Source of the DNA: Siphonodentalium dalli
Lineage: Eukaryota > Mollusca > Scaphopoda > Gadilida > Siphonodentaliidae
Length of the DNA stretch: 64,000 bases
Direction of reading: 5' to 3'
NCBI GenBank assembly: GCA_032622095.1
Contig: CP136066.1
Location: forward strand, 132,959,917-133,023,916
The position numbers and the translations under genes are program-made. The notes under the pieces are model-generated. The model made no database searches, had not been told where the DNA came from, and worked only from the letters and a program-made list of their open reading frames with translations. Of the stretch, positions 1 through 10,934 are shown one piece after another (positions within the stretch are counted from its first letter, which is position 1; each line of letters starts with the position of its first letter).

Positions 1-109
1 TAATGGCAGTGGTAATTTCCCTTAAACGATATGAGACATTTTATGAGCAGTATACTTATTAAAACAAATGATAAACAAGGACAATCATTACCTACCCTAT
101 TTCTTCCAA

Positions 110-480
110 GATAATGTTACATTCTTTAGTAAGGGTTAGAGCACAAGAATAGTTCTTTACCAGAATCAGTCGAGTCGAAGATGAGATTTATTCTGGTAAA
201 GAACTATTCGCATGCTCTGACTGACTTAGAGCACAATTGACCCCCACATAATGTGATTAACTGGAAGTGCGGCATTGAGCATGTGTTGACCACGACGCAC
301 AATCCGTGCGCTGACCGAGATTGAACACAATAGCCCGTTAGCCACACCAAACAACATGATTAACCATGCAGTGATCACCGTTGGAATGTGAATAAATATG
401 TCTGAAACAACGCAGACTGGTTCCATGCACATGATTAACAGGTGACCCGTATCACCAAAACCAATCACCTTGCAGATTTG
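110..480 (+). repeat. Dispersed repeat with internal hairpin, copy 1
   Basis: A hairpin lies at about 145-215: the segment around TAGTTCTTTACCAGAAT is repeated in inverse orientation as ATTCTGGTAAAGAACTA about 30 bases later. The flank that follows, with GCATGCTCTGACTGACTTAG and then a GCATTGAGCATGTGTT-like stretch, is shared with a second copy on the minus strand at 4525-4700. Both copies can be read as a short peptide beginning RFILVKNY, but the open frame in this copy stops after about 19 codons. The shared hairpin argues for a MITE-like or other non-autonomous repeat rather than an exon. No clear target duplication was found. Confidence 0.55.
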
Positions 481-1250
481 TGGCCCAGATCCCATGTAGT
501 TTGGAAAGTTGAATGTGGCAGTCGCATATATATCATGTACCATTATTTTACAAATAAGTGGATCATAAATTACAAAGAAGTCGGTCTGCCAGAAGATAAG
601 GAGTTTGATCTTCAAGTGTTCGACATGTTTTCAACAACCATCTTAGTTTTTTGCAAAGGTAATGCTGCACATCATTATTATGTGATAAACGTGATGCTGT
701 TACAAGAAAACTGTCTTTGTTATTAGTTATCTCGGAATTATGCGAACAATATAAATCCCAAAGTGTTTATTCATATTTCCACCACCTAGTGGTAATTCTG
801 TTGGGTTATTGGATAACACTATTCAGTAGTTCTATTTGATTTGATTTGATCGTTGGATTAGTGGTCCTGAGTACCTGTGAATATTTTCGGAACTGGATTA
901 GCTCTGGATAATTATAATAAATGTAATTATTCTACCAGTTAATAAATAATTCAACCAACGCATGTGTTACTGTGGCCATCCCCTTCCACTCACCCTGTTG
1001 ATGTATATATATTCTATTTTTGGTAAAGCACACCAATTACCCAAGCCTGGCAAAAAATATATCGGTGATATCCCATTGATCGACACATGCCACTCATAAC
1101 AAACAAATCGCATGGTCGTTTCAACTGTTCAATGTACGTAACTTCAATTATTATACCAGAGGCAATGCACAGGGGGTTGTAACGCACTACATTGTGAAAT
1201 TTGGTATTATAACCTCATTTACTCTACTTTTATGGCATGAAAAATGTTAA
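481..1250. other. AT-rich stretch, nothing recognised
   Basis: Only short frames occur here, none with splice-site support or recognisable motifs. A short direct repeat (TTTGATTTGATT) near 836 is low complexity. Confidence 0.6.
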
Positions 1251-1254
1251 AAAT

Positions 1255-1820
1255 TTGACTGTTTTCAGGTACCAAGAACTTCTGTAAAATATATTTTTAT
1301 TCAAAAGTGCAGTTCATATATCCATGATATCAAATCTCAAGATCATGAGAGGAGATTTAATTATTCTTTATTTGTGAAATTTTATGATTATTTTCATTAA
1401 GAAAGGCAACTACCCGTTAATAATTTGTTATATTGGAGGATTTTCATGCCATGCCTGTTGATCAATGAATAATTGGGCTGAGATGAGTTGTGGGTCATGG
1501 GCTCAAAACCAAGTTCATGCTGACCTGTGACCACCATATCTCTTGACACTGTGGCCTAATTCCTGTTGATTGGTCCCTGCTTGACTGGACCACACTGCAT
1601 GTCAACATTTGTTTGCATTGGGCTGGAATATTTGTGACTGCTTTATTCTTCATTATAATATATAGGGGCATGATGCTATATTATGCAATTAAAAATCTAA
1701 CTCAACATTATGATACAAATGAAGTGTCCTCTCATTGAGCCAAGACAATAAGCTATTTGGTGATTTGAGCTTTGTGTGAAATTATTAATTTTTCTAGCAG
1801 TTCTTGGTACCGAAAGGGGC
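1255..1820. repeat. Possible TIR element (short inverted pair)
   Basis: The string CAGGTACCAAGAACT at about 1266 reappears inverted as AGTTCTTGGTACCG at about 1800. The ~540 bp between is non-coding AT-rich DNA. The inverted pair is short and no target duplication is obvious, so this is only a candidate non-autonomous element. Confidence 0.3.
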
Positions 1821-2854
1821 AAAAAATTTAATTAAATTTTCAACGTCTCAAATGTATTAAAATCCATTGTTTTGTTGTCTCTTAATAATTGCTCAGATTC
1901 TACATAAAATGAAGATCATGATATGTGAAATTCAAGATTTTTGCCAGACAGATCGATCCAGAGAAATTCTTTGTTGAAGATCTCTTGCCATTTTTGGCTG
2001 GATTTATGCAAAAAGTTCATCTCCCACAGAAATCAACTAAAACAGTAGAACTTTATTACTCTGTACAAAACCTCTGACAAAGGACAATAGCTCTTTGTAT
2101 AACTGCACCTTAATTATCTCACACCCATTTGGGGATTAGGGGATTACGACTTAGCTGCTGCTTGTATAGACAATCTGATTCATGAATGAGCTAATTTGCA
2201 GCCAAAGGTTCCTGGTATGTGAAATAATAATTGTATGCATATAAATCTTCAGTATATTAATACAAAGCATACACATTACAGTTGAATCCCTGAGATTTCT
2301 GCACCCACTCTAAAATCAAATTTATTTCGATGGGAAACATGACAACCACATAAATAAGTCAATCTCTCTCACTGGTCATGTATTACTATTTATTTTTACA
2401 TGATCAGGATTATTAAACAATGAATGCCCTTTATCTTTATTGTTTCATGGTGGATATGTAACAAATTATATGCTTCTGAATAAGGATATGTTTCAACACA
2501 TAGTTTGTTGCCAACGCGATTATTCCTTATGATTTCCATGATTCGAAATGAAGTTATGATTCCAGAATAACTTCGCCAGGATTATTAACATGTATGCTAT
2601 CGTTCACTCAAGAAGAAGTCATAATTTAATGATTGTACAATAATTGTTTCAACTAGATGTTGATTAATATAAACACGCTTTGATGTTCGTCAAAACATTG
2701 CACCATCTGAGTTGACATCTATCACTTTTAATGGCTTCGCTGACCTGTCACAACATTCCTTGGTATTTGCGATAAAGGCTATGGGTTCCAATCAGAACTT
2801 GCACATATTGATTCTTATGTGTACATGTCCGGGATTCCTTCTTATAAGTGGCGT
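1821..2854. other. AT-rich non-coding stretch
   Basis: No coding frame, RNA gene or repeat family could be supported. It holds scattered poly-A and poly-T runs only. Confidence 0.55.
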
Positions 2855-2856
2855 GG

Positions 2857-2993
2857 GAAAATGTATGAGTGGGGAAAATGTACGAGTGGGGAAATGTACG
2901 AGTGGGGAAATGTACGAGTGGGGAAATGTACGAGTGGGGAAATGTCCGCTCTTGAAGGTGGTGAACATCCGGTGGGAAAATGTCCGGAAACCA
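2857..2993 (+). repeat. 16-bp minisatellite (GTACGAGTGGGGAAAT)
   Basis: About five copies of a 16-base unit, GTACGAGTGGGGAAAT, run head to tail at about 2860-2945. They are followed by degenerate units in which ACGAG changes towards CCG (AAATGTCCG). The two overlapping frames across it (2712-3065 and 2819-3004) are open only because the unit has no stops, so they are not called as genes. Confidence 0.85.
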
Positions 2994-3576
2994 TTACAAT
3001 TTAAACTTGAATTCTTGTGGTGCTTAAGTACTCCAAACTGGGGAATTATATTGCAACAAGATTAGAAAAATGTAGATATGACAGCATTCACTATGGATTC
3101 ACAATTAGTTGTTAATGTTGGACGAAACCTCATTTCCAAAATACTCATAGGATCACTGTATTGTTACCACTTCCACATCTTTGATCAAGTAATTAAAAAC
3201 AAAATTACTACAACAGTAATTGAATTACAGGTTTTTTTGTGAAGTAATGCAAAATAGGACCCATTACAAATTTCTTTTCATTAGTTGAGAAAAAAGTAAC
3301 ACATTGTAATGTGTTACCATTACACATTACCATATCCCTGGTACATGTTTTCAGATAAAAATAGTCAATCTTTATATAATAGGGATGTCCCGCTATCAAT
3401 TGAGTAATCTGAACATTAATATTGGTAGCTATTAACATCTGAAGTTAGAAGTTCAATATCTAAACATGCCTACTATTTAAAGGGAATGAAAACATTCTTT
3501 CACTTGGTGTTTCTTGTCTACAATCAAAGTTGTTTTTATCACAGTTCAGCATATTGCAGTTATTGGAGTTATGAGG
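2994..3576. other. Downstream flank of the minus-strand exon (putative 3' UTR)
   Basis: This lies just downstream, in minus-strand sense, of the stop codon at 3577-3579 and would include the 3' UTR of that gene. I did not find a clear canonical poly(A) signal close to the stop, so the transcript end cannot be placed. A short stretch at 3290-3335 carries repeated CATTACACATTAC-like strings. Confidence 0.4.
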
Positions 3577-3911
3577 TCACTTCTTCCTGGCTGAGAGTGA
3601 ACCTTTTGAAACACTAGATTTTGTTTTCTTTGAACTCAGTCTACCAGCTGGGCTAGGAGATTTACTGGCTGTCCGTCGCCCTTTCTTTTTATCGATAACT
3701 TCTGCAACATGCAATTTGTATGTTGGGAAATGTTCATCACAGTTGTCCAGAAGAGGAATGTAGTTATACTGTGGCACGGGAGTGGCGGCTCTGCTGTCAA
3801 CGGATTCATGGTCATGCAGTATCTCCTTTTGCACTGGGATGTAGGTTGCATGTGATGTCAAGTATTTAGTTGCGTAATCATGCTTGTGTATGTCAAGATC
3901 CTTTATAAGTC
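3577..3911 (-). CDS. 3'-terminal coding exon of an unidentified gene
   Basis: The minus strand reads a pyrimidine-rich acceptor (TTTGCTCTTATTTCAG) ending at 3912, then an open frame to a TGA at 3577-3579. The exon starts with two bases completing a codon, followed by 110 residues (LIKDLDIHKHDY...). The middle is acidic and aromatic (VPQYNYIPLLDNCDEHF). The last 35 or so residues are rich in Lys, Ser and Arg (KKKGRRTASKSPSP ... SLSARKK), typical of a disordered basic C-terminus. Codon use is mixed and GC is higher than in the surroundings, which supports real coding sequence. The ATG at 3954 in the same frame lies in the intron, so I did not use it as the start. Upstream exons should lie at higher coordinates, perhaps beyond the window's clear signal. 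I do not recognise the family. No catalytic motif is visible and no function is assigned. Confidence 0.75.
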
Positions 3912-4520
3912 CTGAAATAAGAGCAAATAATGTTTCAAATTTCACGGATATCAATCCTATTAGCCCAACTTGTCAGATTCAAGATAAGCAAACATTCATA
4001 ATTTTCTCTGAAAGGTATACACCCAGCAATAACATGTTTGGTGTGACATCTGAATTTGAGCCAAAACATTTCTTGTGTGGAATATTGTCAAAAGGCATAG
4101 TAAAGGGACAGTATTCCACATTTAAGACAGCCTGATGTGAATGAACAGGTTCAGTTATCATATCTGATAATCTGATTGTCCATCACAAAAACACAAATTC
4201 TGCTGGCCATCTTAGAATTTACTTACTCATGAAGAAACACTTATGTCCAATCTTAAGATTATTCCCACTCAGCCAGCAACTATATCTATATAATAGTATG
4301 CCCACTCAACCAGCAGCACTCCAGTTATGCAACCACATTACAGTCATAGATTTTATCCTACTCATCCAACCACTCAATCCATATAAATCACAATGCCCTA
4401 CCAAATTGGAACTAATGAACAATTTATTTTAACAAAACATGAAATAATATCTTTCATTATTTTTTGTCGTAGAACACAATCCCATTATTACAATCGTTTC
4501 CCGATTTTTTTATAAAGCAC
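3912..4520 (-). other. Probable intron of the minus-strand gene
   Basis: Begins with the acceptor of the exon at 3577-3911 and extends upstream in transcript sense. The short frames here lack splice-site and codon support. A loose repeat of CCACTCA(A/G)CCAGCA occurs at 4265 and 4300. Confidence 0.45.
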
Positions 4521-4524
4521 ACCT

Positions 4525-4705
4525 ATTTCCAAGGTGTGGTCAATGTGAGCCAGTGCGTGGGTTGTGTTAACACACGCTCAATGGCGATCTCCAGCTCATT
4601 GTGCTCCAAGTCGGTCAGAGCATGCAAATAATTCTTTACCAGAATAAATCTAGTCTTTGACTCGATTGATTTTGGTAAAGAACTATTCTTACTAGTATAT
4701 TCTAA
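4525..4705 (-). repeat. Dispersed repeat with internal hairpin, copy 2
   Basis: Minus-strand copy of the repeat at 110-480. It has the same hairpin (TTCTTTACCAGAATAAA and, inverted, TTTGGTAAAGAACTATTC) and the same flank (GCATGCTCTGACCGACTTGG in minus sense). Its frame stays open further (TRFILVKNYLHALTDLEHNE...), giving the 84-codon open frame at 4523-4777. The link to the palindrome means the frame is best treated as repeat-borne, though an old exon fragment captured by the repeat cannot be excluded. Confidence 0.55.
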
Positions 4706-5195
4706 CCCATATGTATAAAGTACACAATGTGAGGTCATAAACTTCACAATAGTATAACGGTCACAAAATATAGACACTATACTGCAGATAGTAAATATGA
4801 TATTATGTCAGTTGATATTAAATGGCTCTGTATGTAGCTGGTAATTTCCCTGCATGAATATGAAATAAAACCTCTTGTGTAAATATATTGGTCAGACAAG
4901 CGTTACCATTTGCTCACTTGAGTCTTAATGGAAAGAGGATTGGTTCTTATTGGTTACATTCCACTTATGTTTATTGTTCCATTGACACACACTGGAGCAA
5001 TGTTTGTATTGTCAGAATTCAATACACAAGACATATTTTTGTACTCAGATTTTCTCTGTAATCTGATTTGTATTAACCACAATGTGTATGTTCATATCGA
5101 TTCCCACAGGACAATTGAAACTGGGGGGGGGGGGGCATATGCCAATATACCTGAGTCTACAAGTCCTCAGGGACAAGCCTGAATTTAGTGTTCCT
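4706..5195. other. AT-rich stretch with a G10 run
   Basis: No supported gene. A run of ten G residues at about 5124 is the first of many G/C homopolymers in the window. Confidence 0.5.
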
Positions 5196-5199
5196 GACA

Positions 5200-5590
5200 T
5201 TTGCAGATGGGGTCCCCAGAGGGTTAATTTAGTGACGCTATCCTGTACATCGAGCTAGGATCACCAATTCACCCTATGGGGACCTCATTCTACTTAGGCC
5301 TCAATTGGTACAGGAGACCTAGGATCAGATCGAAGTTCCCTAGTTGAAGATGGTGATGTTCACCCATTAGTCACCTCGATTATGCATTTTGTCTTCTGCA
5401 ATTTCGGGGATATAGAAACTCAATAGAATGGAAAAAGTAACTAAAAACAATGTCAATTTGAGACAATAGATACCCTCCCAGAAGATAAGGCCTAAGCAGA
5501 ATGAGGCCCCCAGAGGGTGAATTTGGTGATGCTAGCCCACTGTGCTGGATAGCGTCAATTAATTCACCCTCTGGGGACCTCATTCTGCAA
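5200..5590. repeat. Pair of hairpin units with CCCCAGAGGGT ends
   Basis: Two palindromic units lie at about 5208-5290 and 5497-5583. Each starts with CCCCAGAGGGT(G/T)AATT and closes with the inverse, AATTCACCCT(C/A)TGGGGACC, with a less regular centre. An inverted copy of ACTTAGGCCT / AGGCCTAAG lies between them. This looks like one composite or two adjacent copies of a fold-back MITE. Confidence 0.65.
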
Positions 5591-5606
5591 ATGTGAGACG
5601 CGCTAA

Positions 5607-6745
5607 CCAGGCCTCAGCCTAGGGGTTCAGAACAGGGAGACTTGAAGTCTCCCTCCAGGAAATTTAGGGAGACTTCAGGAAATTTAGGGAGACTTCAGGG
5701 AGAAGTGAGGAGACTACCAAAAATTGACAATTTTCAAATATCGCTTTATTTTATAACATCAATAAAAAATTTAAAAAGATAAAATAAGAAATAAAACTCA
5801 AAATTTTTGACTTTATCTGAAATTAGCCTAATTAATTGTTATTATACATTCAAAATTTTTGGAAATGTTTTGTGTAGCTATATCATTTAAGCAAGACAAT
5901 TATAAAGTTACAGTAGTAGTTAATTTTTAACTAAATGGAAGTAGTATTATTTCCTAGACTGCAGCTTGGAAGATACGTTTGTATAGTCTGAATCATGATG
6001 CATGTAACTTTGTAAGTTTAATTTGGTCACGGCTGTAATGTGGGTGTCTGCTAAAATAAACAATAAGGACTAACTAACAAAGGAGTTGCAAAAGCTTTTA
6101 GTTTTATTGCTAAAGCTTTTATTAATTAATGGCCTCCCTTAATTAATGCCAACATCACTGGTATAATCCGATTAAAGCAATAAACTTGACATTTATTTAC
6201 GGAAGCGGTCTCTTAAAAAAATGCGATGCGGTCTCTTCAAAAAGTGCGACGCGTTACCGAAACGAACTTCCGAAGCGCCTGGTAGATACTCGTCGTAATT
6301 GTTTTATATCTGAAAAGCGGGACGGCGGTCTTTTAAGTTAATTAAAACATTTATTTGTGACACTCACGATGGTCAGTAACAACACAGATGCGAACATCTC
6401 ATCGTGTTTTCAGCGTGTCAAAACATTCGTGATTAACATTCATTACCGCAAAGGGAACAAAGGCGACTGAATAACAACACAAAACAATAGGTCATATTTT
6501 ATTTTTTATTTTAAACACTTGGGTCTTTGTCTCTGCATCGTCTGTTTCTTTTTGGGATGGCCGCCACAATTCATCTATATACGGACATGTCTGGGGAAAA
6601 AACTAGAAAAAAAATTAAGAAAAAGAAAAAAAATTCCCCCTAAAATTGAAGGCGACTTCGATTTCGCCTTAGAGCGACGATAGGGCGAAGTCAGCGACAG
6701 TAAGGCGACAATCTCGCCCGAGTCGCCTTGTGAGCTGAGGCCTGG
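5607..6745. mobile_element. 1.14-kb TIR element with 6-bp target duplication
   Basis: The ends are perfect 12-base inverted repeats, CCAGGCCTCAGC at 5607-5618 and GCTGAGGCCTGG at 6734-6745. They are flanked by identical CGCTAA at 5601-5606 and 6746-6751, which I read as the target-site duplication. Inside, near the left end, are copies of a 20-base unit (GGAAATTTAGGGAGACTTCA) at 5658-5700. Near the right end is a CG-rich block with repeated GGCGA motifs at 6650-6730. No transposase frame exists, so it is non-autonomous. The superfamily is not assigned: the 6-bp duplication does not fit the 8 bp of hAT or the 9-10 bp of Mutator-like elements. Confidence 0.7.
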
Positions 6746-6751
6746 CGCTAA

Positions 6752-7565
6752 CTTCAGGCTTGCTCAGGGATTAAATGTAAGGTGAGGCAATTAGAAATAG
6801 AACTGTGACTGTCCTCCCCATATGAACTTGGGCAACAAATAGTGTATAGTCATATATTCCTATTTCTGCTAAAATGGGTACAACTTATCTCATAATCAGT
6901 GGTACATACAGGCTATATTTTTCATGAATTTATTTTTTATTTTGGGATGATAATAATATGAAAAAATTATACCTGTGTAAATTTGAAATTCAATAGTTGC
7001 GACCATTTTAAGAATTGGGAGTCGGATAGTAAATAGCTGTGATTTTAATTATAGCATGTGGCCTGATGTCGCCATGAAAAAAGTTATTCAAACATATCTG
7101 CTGTGTCGATATGCAATTGAATAAACTGAAGTTTTATTGCCAAAGGTGAGCAAATAAATGTGCACATATGCATAATCTGAATCTTCTATTGTAATGCAGT
7201 ATGGCAATTGTATCCAAGTTAATAGTGTGGGCTAGCAATTTGTTTCTTCATTTTTTTCTAGCATGTATAAAACTGTGAGTATATAAGATATCCTACATTT
7301 TCTACAGGATTATATTATTATTATTTTTCAACTAGTTTGATTCCCACTTTCATGTTGTGCTTAATCGTAAAATTTGCTGTTTATCGATTGTGGGCATAGA
7401 TGCCTGTTAACCATAGTACAAATGACTACACTGACATCAGTAGTGCCAATCTTGGATCTGATTTTCATTTGCCTTGATTATATGACACCACTCATGGCTA
7501 TATTTTGGTGTATATGCATAGACAGCCAATTTCTTGAGTTTCTGGCTATATGTCATCTTCCATAT
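6752..7565. other. AT-rich non-coding stretch
   Basis: Nothing recognised. The 64-codon frame at 7374-7568 is hydrophobic but has no start context, splice or family evidence. Confidence 0.5.
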
Positions 7566-7625
7566 TAGATCATGCAATGAATCTCTACCCTAGCTATGTC
7601 CGTAGGGATCATATTCAGATGAAAT
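7566..7625 (+). repeat. Fragment of the GATCATGCCATGA TIR family
   Basis: The stretch from TAGATCATGCAATGAATCTC to GATCATATTCAGATGAAA matches the left terminus of the element at 55998-56535 (TAGATCATGCCATGAATCTC ... GATCATATTCCACC). Only the end of the element is present here. Confidence 0.6.
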
Positions 7626-7779
7626 TTCAAACGTCGACAGATGGACAATTAACAAAAAAAACTTTAAAAAAAAAACATTAAATCCATCTGACTTTCTGAA
7701 GTCTGCTGGTCCCAAGCCCAGATAAAGGATGAGGGGATTTTAACAAAGCCTTATAGTGAATTATATAACATAAAAACAA

Positions 7780-8296
7780 TTCAATGATGTGTAATTAACA
7801 ATAAAAGGCCACTCGGCTACAGTGTCCCCCGAAACGATGGCTCCATTTGGAGCAGGGGGACATTGTAGAAATATATTATAGGGATAAAATACTTGTGCAT
7901 TGTCTCATAACTGAGCTGCATACAAATAACCAAATCTGGAAAAAAAAGTTGATTTATAACCTCAAATTGCACAAAATCAACAAATTCTAAGTTGAAAAAT
8001 TATAAGTCGACATGGAACATAACTGCGTTCAAAATGGTCAGAACAAATCTAAATTATAAAATGATCTGTTTTCATATGAGTAATCCATATACCAAATTTG
8101 AAAACAAATAGATAACTACAACTAAAGTTATCACACAGAAACCAAAATAATTGTCCAATTATAAGTTAACAAGGACCATAACTCTGGTAAAAATAGGTGG
8201 ACGGAAACCAAATTCGGACATGACCTGTATTTTGATGCCAAATTTAAAACAGATGACCATAACTAAAGCTATCACCCAGAAACCAAAATAATAGTC
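7780..8296 (-). repeat. Degenerate tandem core repeats (~130-160 bp)
   Basis: At least two to three diverged copies share, in minus-strand sense, TTTNAAATTTGG(T/C)AT followed by a conserved spacing, and on the plus strand ATCAC(A/C)CAGAAACCAAAATAAT at about 8130 and 8275. This is the same type of core as in the better preserved tandem elements elsewhere in this window, but decayed. A short G-rich/C-rich segment (CCCCGAAACGATGGCTCC) precedes it at 7827. Confidence 0.5.
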
Positions 8297-8576
8297 AAAT
8301 TGTTAGTCAATGAAAGTGTCAATACATGTAACACTGTTGCTCAACTTGGAAAGGGAATAATTTCATGTTTTCAGTCAATGGAGCAATTAGGAATGCGGAA
8401 AGTTGAAAGGTCTAAGTAATACTAGATTATCATCATGAAGAGATATTTATAAAGTAAAATCCAAGATGGTTGCTGGCAGCTATGTTTTCCAATGAAATTC
8501 AAAAATATTTGATAGCTTCCATCTAGTAGATCAATATCAAGATTAATATGAATTTTGGTGATGATCGGATGAGAGA
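8297..8576 (+). repeat. ~270-bp dispersed repeat, copy 1
   Basis: The sequence from about TGTCAATACATGTAACACTG through GATGATCGGATGAG is closely repeated in the same orientation at 10155-10415. Shared landmarks are GCGGAAAGTTGAAA, AATACTAGATTATCA, AAATCCAAGATGGTTGCTG and TGATAGCTTCCA. Divergence is modest (scattered substitutions and small indels), so both are copies of one repeat. Confidence 0.8.
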
Positions 8577-9955
8577 AGTGTACTACCTCTGTTATTGAAT
8601 AAACCATTGCCTTGTTTGGTACTGATTTATACATGTGTTGCCTTGATAAATTGTGTTTTGTTATTCCGGAAACCGGAGGAAATAAACGATAAATTACAGT
8701 CACATATATAAAAGGCCCTCTTAATTTTCGAATCCCCAGATCGCATAATATAAAACATATTACATATTATATACTATTTGAAAGAGGAAGCTCCAAAACA
8801 TTGTATTATCAACTTATACTGTTGAATAAACTGTGAAAATGTTGTTTTTGTCAAGGTACCGACGTGTGTTCTGTGCTTAATTTTGATATGGTGATTCTGG
8901 TCTGTACTGCCAGTCTGTTATTCTGAATGGAAGGGGAATAACTCTGTATATCTCTTAGTTGTGAATTATAATGCATTATGGGGTAAATAATGGGAAAAGT
9001 CTTGGTGTGAATCTGAGAATCTCTGTCACTTGGTGTACACTCCTAGGCCACAGCTGTTCCGTATATATATTTTATTGTTCCTCTTCCAATTGGTATATAA
9101 TATGGAATATGTTGTATATATATGTACTGTGATCTGGTCATTCGAAAATTAAGTGGACCTTTAAATTTATGATTACCATGCCCTTTTATGTGCTATTGCA
9201 TGGGACTATATGACGTGCCCGATCACATCCCTCCATGCTGGTCCCCACGGATTGTCATACAATAGCCAACCACAATGACAATGAAAATCCATTTCAGGAA
9301 ACTGTACAGTATTTGAACTGATTGGCAGAATATTAAGATATCTTAATGTGCAAAATAAATGGCCCAGTGGGTATCCTGCAAACCGTGGATTATTTGCTTT
9401 GTATCTGTGTTTATATTGTCTCCGATGAAATCGATGTGTACATAACTAATAATACCGCTTTGTTCTCCATGTATGTATAAACTGGGACCAATATAAGTCT
9501 ATATTAATCCCAGGTATAATATACCACACACTGGTGTATCGTTGGCGTATATGTATTAAAATGTTCTGTTGTATGCATTGTATGTATAACCAGTTTCATC
9601 ATATTGAACTTGTTGCTAATAATCACAAGTTCAATAATCACAAATATGCACAATATCAACAAGTCGAGATAAATACGCGATGACAAATCTGGTAGCAACG
9701 GAGTTTTCTGAATCATCGCAAAATATTGAGTATACACAATACAACTGGTGTGTGGCAAAGAAATTAAAGTGATATGAAACACTACATGCATTGAAGTCTG
9801 CAGCTCAAAATACATTTGTATATAGAGCAAAGTCATGTTTCTACGCATTCATGACCAAAACAAGTGTCATATAACTGATATCAGACATTAATCTGCACTG
9901 TGCTTCAGTGCACCTTTATCATATCTGCAATTACATATATGTCACATACCAACAA
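8577..9955. other. Non-coding stretch, nothing recognised
   Basis: The longest frame (9504-9848, minus) has a composition expected of AT-rich non-coding DNA and no splice or motif support. TA-rich microsatellite-like DNA occurs at 9061-9125. Confidence 0.5.
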
Positions 9956-10150
9956 GGGTTGCGCATCAAAAATGGATCTGGTCCAGTTTTTTTTTTGCCC
10001 ATAAGAGTGATTCTGTTTGACCAAGAATTACTAAAATTGATGAACAACAGAACCATAACTCAAAATTAAATAAGGTCCAAAACTCAGGCAAAAAAAAAAC
10101 AAACCAACAAACCTGCTTTGGTCATAAAATTGCTATAAAAAAAAAAAAAT
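9956..10150 (-). repeat. Decayed tandem-core-type repeat
   Basis: The segment AACCATAACTCAAAATTAAAT ... CAAACCTGCTTTGG resembles the junction sequence next to other tandem-core elements here (compare 11895-11950, GAAACTCAGGTAAAAT ... AAACCTGG). It is A/T-slippage rich and too decayed to delimit. Confidence 0.35.
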
Positions 10151-10154
10151 TGAA

Positions 10155-10418
10155 GTGTCAATGACACTGTAGCTCAACTTGGAAAGGGAATCATTTCATG
10201 CGTTACAGTCAATGGAGCGATTAGGAATGCGGAAAGTTGAAATGTCTAAGTAATACTAGATTATCAACATGAAGAGATATATTTAAAAGTAAAATCCAAG
10301 ATGGTTGCTGCATGGCGGGTATGTTTTCCAATGACATTCAAAAACATTTGATAGCTTCCACCTGGTAGATCAATATCAAGATTAATATGAAGTCTGGAGA
10401 TGATCGGATGAGGGAAGG
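10155..10418 (+). repeat. ~270-bp dispersed repeat, copy 2
   Basis: Direct copy of 8297-8576, about 1.85 kb downstream. It ends at GATGATCGGATGAGGGAAG, exactly where a GGATA repeat starts, so the right boundary was probably set by insertion of the following element. Confidence 0.8.
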
Positions 10419-10570
10419 ATAGGATAGGATAATTTATTTACAATATACATGAATTATACAATGGCAGAAATACATAATAAGGTAAAGCAGTATATTGTCA
10501 GGGGTAGCCTAGCCCTGTCGGGCTGTCTTCCTGCTACCCCCTAAAACAGGTATCAGTATAAATAATAGAA
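10419..10570 (-). mobile_element. Possible 3' tail of a non-LTR retrotransposon
   Basis: In minus sense the segment ends with GTAAATAAATTATCC and then (TATCC)n, i.e. a short simple repeat after a GTAAATAAA-like string, the typical way CR1/L2-like or SINE 3' ends finish. It is preceded by a short hairpin (GGGTAGCCTAGCCCTGTCGGGCTG on the plus strand, 10502-10525). No reverse-transcriptase coding is present, so it would be a heavily 5'-truncated copy. The (GGATA)n abuts the end of the preceding repeat, as expected for an insertion. Confidence 0.4.
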
Positions 10571-10930
10571 TAGATGCTTGTATCTATATCCACGCACACA
10601 TACAGACTATAATCATATATAAAACTTTGTAGAATCCAGTACTTAGGGCATAACAAAAACAAGTATTGGTGTGGTTGTGAGCCAATCCAGACGAGTTATA
10701 AGATCGAAAATGTATTATCTCTCCATATGAATGTTTTGAACTGTTCAGATTTTCTAAACATATGACAGTTTCTGTTCCAGTTCCAGTTACATGGGTTTAT
10801 TAGGAACAAAACAGTTAGTTTTTTGTTGCTACAACGGATTCAGGCGAGAGATACCACCATCTTTAGTTCGGTAAACACAATGAGGATCTATAAAGATCGC
10901 CGGGAAGTCTCTTTGTTGAGTGAGGCTCTG
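10571..10930. other. Non-coding stretch between elements
   Basis: No coding or repeat signal could be supported. Confidence 0.45.
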
Positions 10931-10934
10931 GGAT

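Noticed and set aside
2712-3065. 117-codon frame with VGKCTSGEM repeats
   Set aside because: It is an artefact of the 16-bp GTACGAGTGGGGAAAT minisatellite.
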